64,000 bases of DNA from Streptomyces xanthochromogenes (GCF_014650455.1 NZ_BMUZ01000006.1:429988-493987); one strand, 5' to 3'; shown: positions 41,682 to 51,122, counted from the stretch's first letter. Program-made: numbers and translations. Notes: generated from the letters alone by a model not told the origin.

Positions 41682-43472
41682 TCAGGAAGCCGTCAGGGGG
41701 CGGATCGCCGTCGGGGCGTGACCCGGCTCGGTGGCCAGCTCCTCGAACTCGCTGATGTCGCTGATGTCGTTGGTGCGGCTCATCGAGATGTTCGTGATCC
41801 GCTCCAGGATCGCCTCGACGACGACCGGGACGCGGAACTCGGCGGCCAGCTTCTTGGCCTCCTCGAACGCGGGCAGCAGCTGGTCCGGCTCGGTGACCCG
41901 GATGGCCTTGCAGCCCAGACCCTCGACGACCTTGACGTGGTCGACGCCGTAGACGCCCAGCTCCGGGGAGTTGATGTTCTCGAACTCCAGGTTGACCTGG
42001 AAGTTGATGTCCAGGCCGATCTGCGCCTGACGGATCAGGCCCAGGTAGGCGTTGTTCACGAGAACGTGGACGTACGGGATCTTGTGCTGTGCGCCGACCG
42101 CCAGCTCCTCCAGCATGAACTGGAAGTCGTAGTCGCCGGACAGGGCGACGACCGGGACCTCCGGGTCGGCGGTCGCGGCGCCGAGCGCGGCCGGAATGGT
42201 CCAGCCGAGCGGGCCGGCCTGGCCGCAGTTGATCCAGTTGCGCGGCTTGTAGACGTGCAGCATCTGCGCGCCGGCGATCTGCGAGAGGCCGATGGTGGTG
42301 ACGTAGCGCGTCTCCGGCCCGAAGGCCTTGTTCATCTCCTCGTAGACCCGCTGCGGCTTCATCGGCACGTTGTCGAAGTGCGTGCGGCGCTGCAGCGTCG
42401 ACTTGCGCTCCAGGTGGGAGGCGACCCACGCGGAACGGTCGGGCAGCTTGCCGGCAGCCTTCAGCTCCTTGGCGACCTCGACGAACAGCTCAAGGGCCGC
42501 CTTGGCGTCGGAGGCGATCCCGTAGTCCGGCGCGAAGATCTTGCCGATCTGGGTGGGCTCGATGTCGACGTGGACGAACTTGCGGCCCTGGGTGTAGACG
42601 TCGAGCTTGTAACCGGTGTGGCGGTTGGCCCAGCGGTTGCCGATGCCGAGGACGAAGTCCGACTCCAGGAACGTCGCGTTGCCGTAGCGGTGCGAGGTCT
42701 GCAGACCCACCATGCCGGCGTTCAGCTCGTGGTCGTCCGCGATGGCGCCCCAGCCCATCAGGGTGGGGATGACCGGGGTGTTGGTGATCTCGGCGAACTC
42801 GACCAGGAGGTCGGAGGCGTCCGCGTTGATGATGCCGCCGCCGGCGACGATCAGCGGGCGCTCGGACTCCAGGAGGAAGGTGATGGCCTTCTCGATCTGG
42901 GCCCTGCTCGCGGCCGGCTTGTAGACCGGCAGCGGCTGGTAGGTCTCCGGGTCGAAGTCGATCTCGGTCAGCTGGACGTCGATCGGCAGGTCGATGAGGA
43001 CCGGGCCGGGGCGGCCGGAGCGCATCAGGTGGAACGCCTGCTGGAAGACGCCGGGAACCTGGGCGGCCTCCAGGACGGTCGTCGCGGCCTTGGTCACCGG
43101 AGCGGCGATCGAGGCGATGTCGACCGCCTGGAAGTCCTCCTTGTGGATCACCGCGACCGGGGCCTGGCCGGTGATGCAGAGGATCGGGATCGAGTCGCCG
43201 GTCGCGGAGTACAGACCGGTGATCATGTCGGTGCCCGCGGGGCCCGACGTGCCGATGCAGACACCGATGTTGCCCGGGTTGGCGCGCGTGTAGCCCTCCG
43301 CCATGTGGGAGGCGCCTTCGACGTGGCGGGCGAGCGTGTGGTCGATGCCACCGCCCTCCTTGAGCGCCCGGTAGAAGGGGTTGATCGCCGCGCCCGGCAC
43401 GCCGAAGGCGTGGCTGACGCCTTCGAGCTTGAGGATCTCAACTGCCGCTCGGGCAGCGGTCATACGAGGCAT
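41682..43472 (-). CDS. gcl: Glyoxylate carboligase
   Basis: The 596-residue ThDP enzyme joins two glyoxylates to tartronate semialdehyde and CO2. It is recognisable along its length: GVPGAAINPFYRALKEGGGI, ARHVEGASHMAEGYTRA, GTSGPAGTDMITGLYSA and HKEDFQAVDIASIA. The ThDP motif GDYDFQFMLEELAVGAQ with NNAYLGLIRQ is present too. Val51 stands where other ThDP enzymes have a catalytic Glu, the known peculiarity of GCL, so the identification is specific. The ATG at 43472 is well placed. The promoter has a motif A pair, indicating AllR-type control together with hyi and aceB. Confidence 0.98.
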   Translation of the reverse strand: MPRMTAARAAVEILKLEGVSHAFGVPGAAINPFYRALKEGGGIDHTLARHVEGASHMAEGYTRANPGNIGVCIGTSGPAGTDMITGLYSATGDSIPILCITGQAPVAVIHKEDFQAVDIASIAAPVTKAATTVLEAAQVPGVFQQAFHLMRSGRPGPVLIDLPIDVQLTEIDFDPETYQPLPVYKPAASRAQIEKAITFLLESERPLIVAGGGIINADASDLLVEFAEITNTPVIPTLMGWGAIADDHELNAGMVGLQTSHRYGNATFLESDFVLGIGNRWANRHTGYKLDVYTQGRKFVHVDIEPTQIGKIFAPDYGIASDAKAALELFVEVAKELKAAGKLPDRSAWVASHLERKSTLQRRTHFDNVPMKPQRVYEEMNKAFGPETRYVTTIGLSQIAGAQMLHVYKPRNWINCGQAGPLGWTIPAALGAATADPEVPVVALSGDYDFQFMLEELAVGAQHKIPYVHVLVNNAYLGLIRQAQIGLDINFQVNLEFENINSPELGVYGVDHVKVVEGLGCKAIRVTEPDQLLPAFEEAKKLAAEFRVPVVVEAILERITNISMSRTNDISDISEFEELATEPGHAPTAIRPLTAS

Positions 43473-43542
43473 GGGGTGCTCCTGCTTCGGCCGGCGAAAT
43501 CGGATCGGGCGCGCCGCCTGGCCGCGCCACCTTCAAACCGAA

Positions 43543-43609
43543 TTCCGTAATGCGGAAGTTTCATTCTGCTATGTGGAAGCAATGTAGGACGGCTTCGCCA
43601 GCGCGTCAA
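43543..43609 (-). promoter_or_regulatory. gcl promoter with a paired motif A operator
   Basis: On the minus strand TTGACG (43604-43609) and TACATT (43581-43586) are 17 bp apart. Downstream come TTCCACATAGCAGAA (43564-43578) and the perfect TTCCGCATTACGGAA (43543-43557), centres 21 bp apart. The order and sequence repeat the hyi promoter closely. Confidence 0.8.
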
Positions 43610-43781
43610 GGGAGGACCGGGATACGCGAATCGGCCACACCGCGGACGAGGTTGATGGACCATGGACCGCGGAGCCCCCGGAAGAGCCACCGGGAACTTC
43701 GCCCGGCGTGGAGCGCGAGCCGTGCGGCCGACCCGTACGGCGGCCCTCGCGCGGGGCCGCGTCGTCAGGGAGGTGGGGCCG

Positions 43782-44501
43782 GTGAACAGTGACGGCGTGC
43801 CGCTGCGGTGCCCGGCCTGTCGGCGCGACCACGTCTATGTGCCGCCCGCCTACCCCTGCGCCTGCGGCACCCCGCTCGCGCCGCCCATCCAGCGCGGCGC
43901 CACGCCCTCGCCGATCACCCACCGCACCTGGACGGACACCTGGGTCACCGTGCGGTGCCGGGCGTGCGGGCGCCAGAGCCAGTGGCCGCAGCCGGAGCTG
44001 GGCTGCACCTGCGGGGCGGTCCTGAGGGTGCCGGTACGGCCGGTCACGGCCCCGACCGGGGCGACGGCTGCCGGTCACCGGCAGCCGGGGGCCGGCGACC
44101 GGCCGCCGGAGGCACCGGCCCGTGCGGCGTTCCGGCCGCTCACGATCCGTACCGCACGCGACGCGGTGACCGCCGCCGGGCTCTATCTCACCTGGCTCGG
44201 CTTCGGGGACGTCCTGCACGCCGAGCCGCCCCCGGCCTCCGGCATCGACCTGCGCGGACGGAACCTGGTGGCCCAGGTGGACCCGACGACCCGGCCGGCT
44301 TCACTGAAGGCCGTCGAATGCCTGTGGCTGCACGCCATGACCACCTCGGCGCGCAGTGTCCACTTCTCGCTCGCGGGATACGCGCCGGACGCTCGTCGGC
44401 GCGCCGACGAGCTGGGCGTCCCGCTGTTCGTCCTGGACCTCACCGGCACGCCGCAGCCGGTGAACGGCGCGGCCCGGAAACTGGTCTCGGCGGGCGCCTA
44501 G
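43782..44501 (+). CDS. Zinc-ribbon protein with an Mrr-like (PD-(D/E)xK) C-terminal domain
   Basis: The 239-residue protein has two zinc ribbons: CPACRRDH...PCACG (residues ~8-30) and CRACGRQS...GCTCG (~60-85). After a linker comes a domain laid out like Mrr-type restriction nucleases (RTARDAVTAAGLYLTWLGFGDVL, GIDLRGRNLVAQVD, a helix, HFSLAGYAPDARRRADELGVPLFVLDLTG). The expected catalytic Lys of the QxK motif is Asp here (AQVD), so activity is doubtful. The GTG at 43782 has GGGAGGTGGGG upstream. It diverges from gcl. It could bind modified DNA without cutting it. Confidence 0.7.
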   Translation: MNSDGVPLRCPACRRDHVYVPPAYPCACGTPLAPPIQRGATPSPITHRTWTDTWVTVRCRACGRQSQWPQPELGCTCGAVLRVPVRPVTAPTGATAAGHRQPGAGDRPPEAPARAAFRPLTIRTARDAVTAAGLYLTWLGFGDVLHAEPPPASGIDLRGRNLVAQVDPTTRPASLKAVECLWLHAMTTSARSVHFSLAGYAPDARRRADELGVPLFVLDLTGTPQPVNGAARKLVSAGA

Positions 44502-44570
44502 GGCCGGGGCCGCGGACTTACGGGGCCGGGGCCGCGGACTTACGGGGCCGGGGCCGCGGACTTACGGGGC
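44501..44570. repeat. 22-bp tandem repeat, three perfect copies
   Basis: The unit GGGCCGGGGCCGCGGACTTA followed by CG repeats exactly at 44501-44522, 44523-44544 and 44545-44566, then breaks off. The first copy begins at the last base of the Mrr-like gene's stop codon. A second degenerate array (GGTGCGGTGGAGGC) follows to about 44630. Confidence 0.92.
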
Positions 44571-44648
44571 TGGCGCGGTGGAGGCGGGGGCCGGTGCGGT
44601 GGAGGCCCGGTGCGGTGGACGGGCACCGGCCCGTACTCGCGGCGGCGG

Positions 44649-46256
44649 TCAGGCCCCGTAGCCCTCCCTCAGCTCCACCTTGCGGACCTTGCCGCTGACC
44701 GTCATGGGGAAGGCCTCGAGAATCCGCAGATGGCGGGGGATCTTGTAGTGCGCGAGCCGCTCGCGGCAGTACGCGCTCAGCTCCTCCAGGGTGGGCGGGT
44801 CGGCCGGGTCCCGGGGGATGACACAGGCCAGGATCTCCTCCCCGTACCGCTCGTCCGGGATGCCCACCACCTGCACATCGGCGATCTTGGGATGCCGGTA
44901 CAGGAACTCCTCGATCTCCCTCGGGTACACGTTCTCGCCGCCCCGGATGATCATGTCCTTGATGCGGCCGACGATCTCGACATAGCCGTCCTCGCGCATC
45001 ACCGCGAGGTCGCCCGTGTGCATCCAGCGGCCCGCGTCGATCGTCTCGGCGGTCCGCTCCGGCTCGTCCCAGTAGCCCAGCATCACGCTGTAGCCGCGGG
45101 TGCACAGCTCGCCCGCCTCGCCGCGCGGCACGGTGACGCCGCCCGCCGGGTCGACGATCTTCACCTCGACGTGCGGCATGACCCGCCCGACCGTGCCGGT
45201 GCGCCGCTCCAGGTCGTCGTCGGTGCGCGTCTGGGTGGACACCGGTGACGTCTCGGTCATGCCGTAGCAGATGGACACCTCGGCCATGTGCATCTCGGCG
45301 ACCACCCGCTTCATCACCTCCGCCGGGCACGGCGATCCCGCCATGATCCCGGTGCGCAGCGAGGTGAGGTCGTACGAGGCGAAGCCGGGCAGGTTCAGCT
45401 CGGCGATGAACATCGTCGGCACCCCGTACAGCGAGGTGCACCGCTCCTCCTGCACGGCCCGCAGGGTCGCCGCCGGATCGAAGGACGGCGCCGGGATCAC
45501 GATGCAGGCGCCGTGCGAGGTGGCCGCCAGATTGCCCATCACCATGCCGAAGCAGTGGTAGAACGGGACCGGCACGCAGATCCGGTCGGCCTCGGTGTAG
45601 GCGAGCAACTCCCCCACGAAATAACCGTTGTTGAGGATGTTGTGGTGGGAGAGCGTGGCTCCCTTCGGGAAGCCCGTGGTGCCCGAGGTGTACTGGATGT
45701 TGACCGCGTCGTCACAGGACAGTTCCGCCTGACGGGCGTCCAGTTCCGCGCGCGGACGCCCCTCCCCCTCCTCCATCAGCCGGTCCCACCCGGGGTCGCC
45801 GAAGAAGACCGTTCGCCCCAACTCCGGGCATTGGGGCTGCACTTGCTCGACCATCGCCCGGTAGTCACTCGTCTTGTGGGCCAGCGAGGCAAACAGCACC
45901 GACACACCGGCCTGGCGCAGCACGTACTCCAACTCGTGCACGCGGTAGGCCGGGTTGATGTTGACCATCACCGCCCCGATGCGCGCGGTCGCGTACTGGA
46001 CCAGGACCCACTCGGGGCAGTTCACCGCCCAGATGCCGACCCGGTCCCCCTTGGCGACGCCCGCGGCGAGCAGAGCACACGCCAACTGGTCCACCTCCGC
46101 GCCGAATTGGGCATACGTCCAGCGTCGCCCCGACCCGACGTCGACCAACGCCTCGCGCTCCCCGTACGCCTGGACCGCACGGTCCAGGTTGCCCCCGATC
46201 GTGTCGCCGAGCAGGGCGGTTCCGCTCACCCCATGGGCGTACGAGCCAGTCACCAT
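44649..46256 (-). CDS. AMP-dependent fatty acyl-CoA synthetase
   Basis: The 535-residue enzyme activates a carboxylic acid with ATP and CoA. It has the P-loop motif IQYTSGTTGFPKGATLSHHN, the A5 motif ICYGMTETSPVS, the A7/A8 region WMHTGDLAVMREDGYVEIVGRIKDMIIRGGENVYPREIEE, and the adenylation Lys in MTVSGKVRKVELRE. By overall pattern it resembles medium/long-chain FadD-type enzymes. The ATG at 46256 is preceded by GAGG. The neighbours (an MFS exporter and a second synthetase in the same direction) give no pathway. Confidence 0.92.
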   Translation of the reverse strand: MVTGSYAHGVSGTALLGDTIGGNLDRAVQAYGEREALVDVGSGRRWTYAQFGAEVDQLACALLAAGVAKGDRVGIWAVNCPEWVLVQYATARIGAVMVNINPAYRVHELEYVLRQAGVSVLFASLAHKTSDYRAMVEQVQPQCPELGRTVFFGDPGWDRLMEEGEGRPRAELDARQAELSCDDAVNIQYTSGTTGFPKGATLSHHNILNNGYFVGELLAYTEADRICVPVPFYHCFGMVMGNLAATSHGACIVIPAPSFDPAATLRAVQEERCTSLYGVPTMFIAELNLPGFASYDLTSLRTGIMAGSPCPAEVMKRVVAEMHMAEVSICYGMTETSPVSTQTRTDDDLERRTGTVGRVMPHVEVKIVDPAGGVTVPRGEAGELCTRGYSVMLGYWDEPERTAETIDAGRWMHTGDLAVMREDGYVEIVGRIKDMIIRGGENVYPREIEEFLYRHPKIADVQVVGIPDERYGEEILACVIPRDPADPPTLEELSAYCRERLAHYKIPRHLRILEAFPMTVSGKVRKVELREGYGA

Positions 46257-46368
46257 CGCAGCGCGCCTCACTTCCTCAACCGTGGCCCCCAGCATGCCCC
46301 GACGGCCCCTGACCTGCCTAGCGTTGCGCGCGGGGAAGATCGAATCGGCTGGCTCGGGCGGCACCCCC

Positions 46369-46407
46369 GCGCCGGTTCGCTCAGGCGGCGCTCCCGCGCC
46401 GGTTCGC

Positions 46408-46429
<22 letters not shown>
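46369..46429. repeat. 27-bp tandem repeat spanning the end of the MFS gene
   Basis: A 27-bp unit starting GCGCCGGTTCGCTCAGGCGG occurs at 46369-46395 and, with two changes, at 46396-46422, followed by a 7-nt partial copy. The second copy includes the MFS stop codon at 46408-46410, so the array may have grown from the end of the gene. Confidence 0.85.
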
Positions 46430-47790
<1,361 letters not shown>

Positions 47791-47798
47791 GGGTGCAT

Positions 47799-47829
47799 GC
47801 TCGAACCCTCACACCAGTGTGAAGGTCAA
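47799..47829 (-). promoter_or_regulatory. MerR-type promoter of the MFS gene
   Basis: On the minus strand TTGACC (47824-47829) is followed by a 19-bp spacer and a weak -10, TCGAGC (47799-47804). The spacer holds a dyad, TCACAC-TG-GTGTGA (47809-47822), which extends to about 9 bp arms with one mismatch. A 19-bp spacer with a central dyad is the mark of promoters activated by MerR-family proteins. Confidence 0.6.
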
Positions 47830-47882
47830 AGGGAGCGGGCGTGACCTCGGTCACCCGCTCCCCAAACCTGCTTATTCGTAGG

Positions 47883-49421
47883 TCAGTTGACGCCGCGGTC
47901 GAGGCCCGCCCAGTACGGTTCGCGGAGCTTGAACTTCTGGATCTTGCCGGTGGCGGTGCGCGGAATGGCCTCGCGGAACTCGACGGAGGTCGGCGCCTTG
48001 TAGCGGGCCAAGTGCTCCTTGCAGTACGCGATGAGATCGGTCTCGGTCACGTCCGCGCCCTCGGTCAGGACGACGAGCGCCTTGATCGTCTCGCCCCACT
48101 TGTCGTGCGGCACCCCGATGACGGCGACCTCGGCGACCGCCGGGTGGCTGAAGATCGTGTCTTCCACCTCGATCGAGGAGACGTTCTCACCTCCCGTGAT
48201 GATGACGTCCTTCTTGCGGTCGGAGATCGTCAGGGTGCCGTCGTCGTCGATCGTGCCACCGTCACCGGTGTGGAACCAGCCGTCCGCAAGGGCCGCCTCG
48301 GTCTCCTCGGGCTTCTCCCAGTAGCCGTCGAGCACCACGTTGGAGCGGGCCAGCACCTCGCCGGAGTCCGACACCTTCAGCCGCACTCCGAGCGCGGGCA
48401 CACCGGCCCGGGACAGCCTGCGGGCCCGTTCCTCCGCGGGCAGCCCGGTGTCGGCGACCCGGGTGCGGTTCACGGTGAGCAGCGGGGAGGTCTCGGTCAG
48501 GCCGTAGATCTGGGTGAACTCCCAGCCCAGTTCCTCGTCGAGACGCTGGATCGTCCGGCTCGGCGGCGGCGCCCCGGCGCACACGACACGGACCCGGTCG
48601 CGGCCCGGGATCTCGCCCCGCCACGATGCCGCCGCGTCCAGGACCATGTTCCACACCGCGGGCGCCCCGCACATCAGCGTCACCCCGTGCTCCTCGACCC
48701 GGCGCAGGATCTCGGCGCCGTCGACCTTGCGCAGCACGACCTGCTTCACGCCGAGGCCCGCCATCACGTACGGCATGCCCCAGCCGTTGCAGTGGAACAT
48801 TGGCAGGGTGTGGAGATAGACATCGCCCTCCCAGGCGCGGGTGTGCAGCCCGAAGGTCAGGCCGTTGACCCAGATGTTGCGGTGCGTCAGCTGAACTCCC
48901 TTGGGGCGGGCGGTGGTTCCGGAGGTGTAGTTGATGGTCGCCGTCGCATCCTCGTCCGGATTCGACCACGGGCGCGGCTCCACGCCGAACCGCATCAGCG
49001 CGGACTCGGTCTCCTCGCCCAGCACGAACCGGTGGCGCGCCTTCACCGCGGACAACGTCTCGTCGAGCTCCGGGTCGACGAGCAGGACCGAGGCCCCGCT
49101 CTGGCGCACCACGTACTCGATTTCCTCTGGCTTGAGACGGAAGTTGACCGGCACGCAGATCCGGCCGCTCATCGGCACCGCGAACAGCAGCTCCAGCATG
49201 CGCGCCGAATTGTGGCTGACCACCGCCACGCGTTCGCCCTCGCCCACGCCCAGCGCGTCGAACCCCGCCTGCCAGGCGCGCACCCGCTCGGCCAACCGCC
49301 CATAGGTCAGGCCGGGCACCGGCGGCCCGGGCTGGTCCGGCTCGTCGACGACACCGGTACTGGAGGAGAACCCCAGCTCTGCCCGGTCGAGGAAGTCCGA
49401 GACCGTCATCGGAATCCGCAT
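47883..49421 (-). CDS. Acyl-CoA synthetase (AMP-binding)
   Basis: The 512-residue enzyme has TINYTSGTTARPKGVQLTHRN, the A5 motif QIYGLTETSPLLT, and the A7/A8 region WFHTGDGGTIDDDGTLTISDRKKDVIITGGENVSSIEVED. The C-terminal catalytic Lys lies in PRTATGKIQKFKLRE. HCNGWGMPY in the fatty-acid tunnel is typical of the FadD/AMP-ligase group acting on short to medium chains. The ATG at 49421 gives MRIPMTVSDFLDRA. It is a single gene about 90 bp from the MFS gene. Substrate unknown. Confidence 0.92.
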   Translation of the reverse strand: MRIPMTVSDFLDRAELGFSSSTGVVDEPDQPGPPVPGLTYGRLAERVRAWQAGFDALGVGEGERVAVVSHNSARMLELLFAVPMSGRICVPVNFRLKPEEIEYVVRQSGASVLLVDPELDETLSAVKARHRFVLGEETESALMRFGVEPRPWSNPDEDATATINYTSGTTARPKGVQLTHRNIWVNGLTFGLHTRAWEGDVYLHTLPMFHCNGWGMPYVMAGLGVKQVVLRKVDGAEILRRVEEHGVTLMCGAPAVWNMVLDAAASWRGEIPGRDRVRVVCAGAPPPSRTIQRLDEELGWEFTQIYGLTETSPLLTVNRTRVADTGLPAEERARRLSRAGVPALGVRLKVSDSGEVLARSNVVLDGYWEKPEETEAALADGWFHTGDGGTIDDDGTLTISDRKKDVIITGGENVSSIEVEDTIFSHPAVAEVAVIGVPHDKWGETIKALVVLTEGADVTETDLIAYCKEHLARYKAPTSVEFREAIPRTATGKIQKFKLREPYWAGLDRGVN

Positions 49422-49699
49422 CGCTCTTCACTCCTGGGTCGCAAGATCGGCATCACCTGTCAGGTGGGGATTCTGGTACCTACCGACGCCCGGAGCTCCC
49501 GAAACCCCGAATCGACCTGCGACAACCTTCCGCCGGACCGGTCTCGGTCCAGGCCCGTCAGGTTCGCCCCCGGCCGGTTCCGTAGGCCCCGTTCGGTTCG
49601 GTCGGCCCCGTTCGGTTGGGCCGGCGGGCCGTCCCTGGCCGTCCGACCCCCGTACGGACGGGACTTGAAAGGCGGCCCTGAACTCGCTTGCGCGCGGCG

Positions 49700-49881
49700 C
49701 TACTTGTACGCGGTGAGCGTTCCGGCCGCACCCCAGCTGTCCTTGGGAACCTCGTGGATACCACCTGGACGGTCTCGGCCGGGACCTCGTACGCGTCGAC
49801 GAAGGCATCCGTGCCCCGCTCGACCGACTCGCGCTTGAGCTCGACGTCGCGGGGACCCTGCTGCACGGTGACGGTGGGCAT
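49700..49881 (-). pseudogene. 4-Oxalocrotonate tautomerase-family gene with a frameshift
   Basis: The start MPTVTVQQGPRDVELKRESV, with Pro1 as the catalytic base, and the end IHEVPKDSWGAAGTLTAYK are clear parts of a 60-residue tautomerase. They lie in different frames. The break is near 49755-49765, where the sequence reads CAGGTGGTATCCACGAG; one more base (for example CAGGTGTGGATCCACGAG) would restore a VWIHEVP junction. AAGGGAGTTGGTC is a good ribosome binding site. This is either a recent pseudogene or a sequencing error. Confidence 0.75.
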
Positions 49882-50081
49882 GACCAACTCCCTTTTCGAC
49901 GGCCGCTTCCCGACATTCCGGGTCGCCCACCGGCGCGACCTCAGCCCATCGGCCCCGGACCGTCCGACCAAGGCCGCCGGGGTCAGCCGTACGTGCCGGG
50001 GCGAACGGTCGAACGGCTCCGCCCCCAACTCCCGCGCTCCTGGTCGTGCTGCCCCGCTGCCGACCCGTGGTGCAGGGTCCC

Positions 50082-50223
50082 CATATGCACAGGACCCCTA
50101 TGTGCCATATGTGCAGGACCTCTCTGTGTACGTGCGGGGCGTGTATGTGAGGGCTATGCGCAAGGCCTCTATGTGCGGGGCCTCCATATGCGGGGCCTCT
50201 ATGTGCGGGGCCTCTATGTGCGA
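50082..50223. repeat. 15-bp tandem repeat with degenerate flanks
   Basis: Four units of GGCCTCTATGTGCGG (50164-50178, 50179-50193, 50194-50208, 50209-50223) are nearly identical, and the preceding 80 bp contain decayed versions (CCATATGCACAGG, CCTATGTGCCATATGTGC). The tract has lower GC than its surroundings. It fills the gap between the tautomerase remnant and lysE-like gene; no protein or RNA gene is seen in 49882-50341. Confidence 0.85.
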
Positions 50224-50341
50224 CTTGTCTACACATGGCCCCTCCCCATGGGGCCGATCTCCATGAGTTCGGTCCCCATGGGGTCCCGGTACGTAGGGCC
50301 CATGACCGGTACGCCCTCCGCCCACGTGTTGAATGACGGCC

Positions 50342-51001
50342 ATGGTGTCGACCGACCGCTGCCTTGCCTTCGCCGCGATGTCCTTCGTGGTGATCGTGAT
50401 CCCGGGCCCCAGCGTGCTCTTCGTGATCGGCCGGGCCCTCGCGCACGGCCGCCGCACCGCCCTCGCCACGGTCCTCGGCAATGTCGTCGGTTCGTATGTG
50501 CTGGTGTGCGCGGTGGCGCTGGGCATCGGCACGCTGGTGGAGCGTTCGGCATCGGTCTTCATCGCCGTGAAGCTGGCGGGCGCCGCCTATCTGGTGCTGC
50601 TCGGGGTGCAGGCGTACCGGCACCGCAAGGAGATGCGGCTCGGTGTGGCGGCCATCACCGAGGGGGCGGCCCGGGCCCGGCCGGCCCGAGGTGATCTGCG
50701 AACCGTGGCGGACGGCGTCCTGGTCGGCGTCACCAACCCCAAAGGCATCGTGTTCTTCGCGGCGGTGCTGCCCCAGTTCGTGGACCACACGGCCGGCCAC
50801 CTGCCGTCCCAGATGCTGCTGCTCGGCCTGATCCCCATCACCATCGGCCTGATCACGGACACCCTGTGGGGCCTGGGCGCGGCGGCCGCGCGCGGCTGGT
50901 TCGCCCGCTCCGAGCGACGCCTTTCGCTGATCGGCGGTGCGGGCGGCTTCGCGATGATCGGGCTGGGCGTGACCGTCGCGGCGACGGGCCGGGCGGCTTG
51001 A
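50342..51001 (+). CDS. LysE-family amino-acid/metabolite exporter
   Basis: The 219-residue protein has six membrane helices in the LysE/RhtB layout, starting FAAMSFVVIVIPGPSVLFVIGRALAHGRR, with the family's PGP motif. GVLVGVTNPKGIVFFAAVLPQFVD is the second hallmark. It exports amino acids or related compounds; the substrate cannot be read from sequence. The start may be ATG 50342 or GTG 50345. No ribosome binding site is obvious, perhaps because the repeat tract has changed the upstream region. Confidence 0.9.
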   Translation: MVSTDRCLAFAAMSFVVIVIPGPSVLFVIGRALAHGRRTALATVLGNVVGSYVLVCAVALGIGTLVERSASVFIAVKLAGAAYLVLLGVQAYRHRKEMRLGVAAITEGAARARPARGDLRTVADGVLVGVTNPKGIVFFAAVLPQFVDHTAGHLPSQMLLLGLIPITIGLITDTLWGLGAAAARGWFARSERRLSLIGGAGGFAMIGLGVTVAATGRAA

Positions 51002-51080
51002 GCGGCCGTACGGGCTGCCGGGACGGACCGTCGGGGCACTCCGCGTGGCCGTACCGCGATGGGCGGACAAGGTCCCGGGT

Positions 51081-51122
51081 GGGCATGCGGAACGGGCACG
51101 CGGCACGGGCATGCGGAACGGG
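51081..51122. repeat. 13-bp tandem repeat, three copies
   Basis: GGGCATGCGGAAC (51081-51093), GGGCACGCGGCAC (51094-51106) and GGGCATGCGGAAC (51107-51119) are in line, followed by a partial copy. They lie in the 51002-51343 gap between LysE and the SAV_915-type gene, which otherwise shows nothing. Confidence 0.85.

Noticed and set aside
50098..50562. Repeat-encoded protein in the 15-bp array
   Set aside because: Three frames are open only because the period is a multiple of three; none has a ribosome binding site or non-repetitive conserved part.
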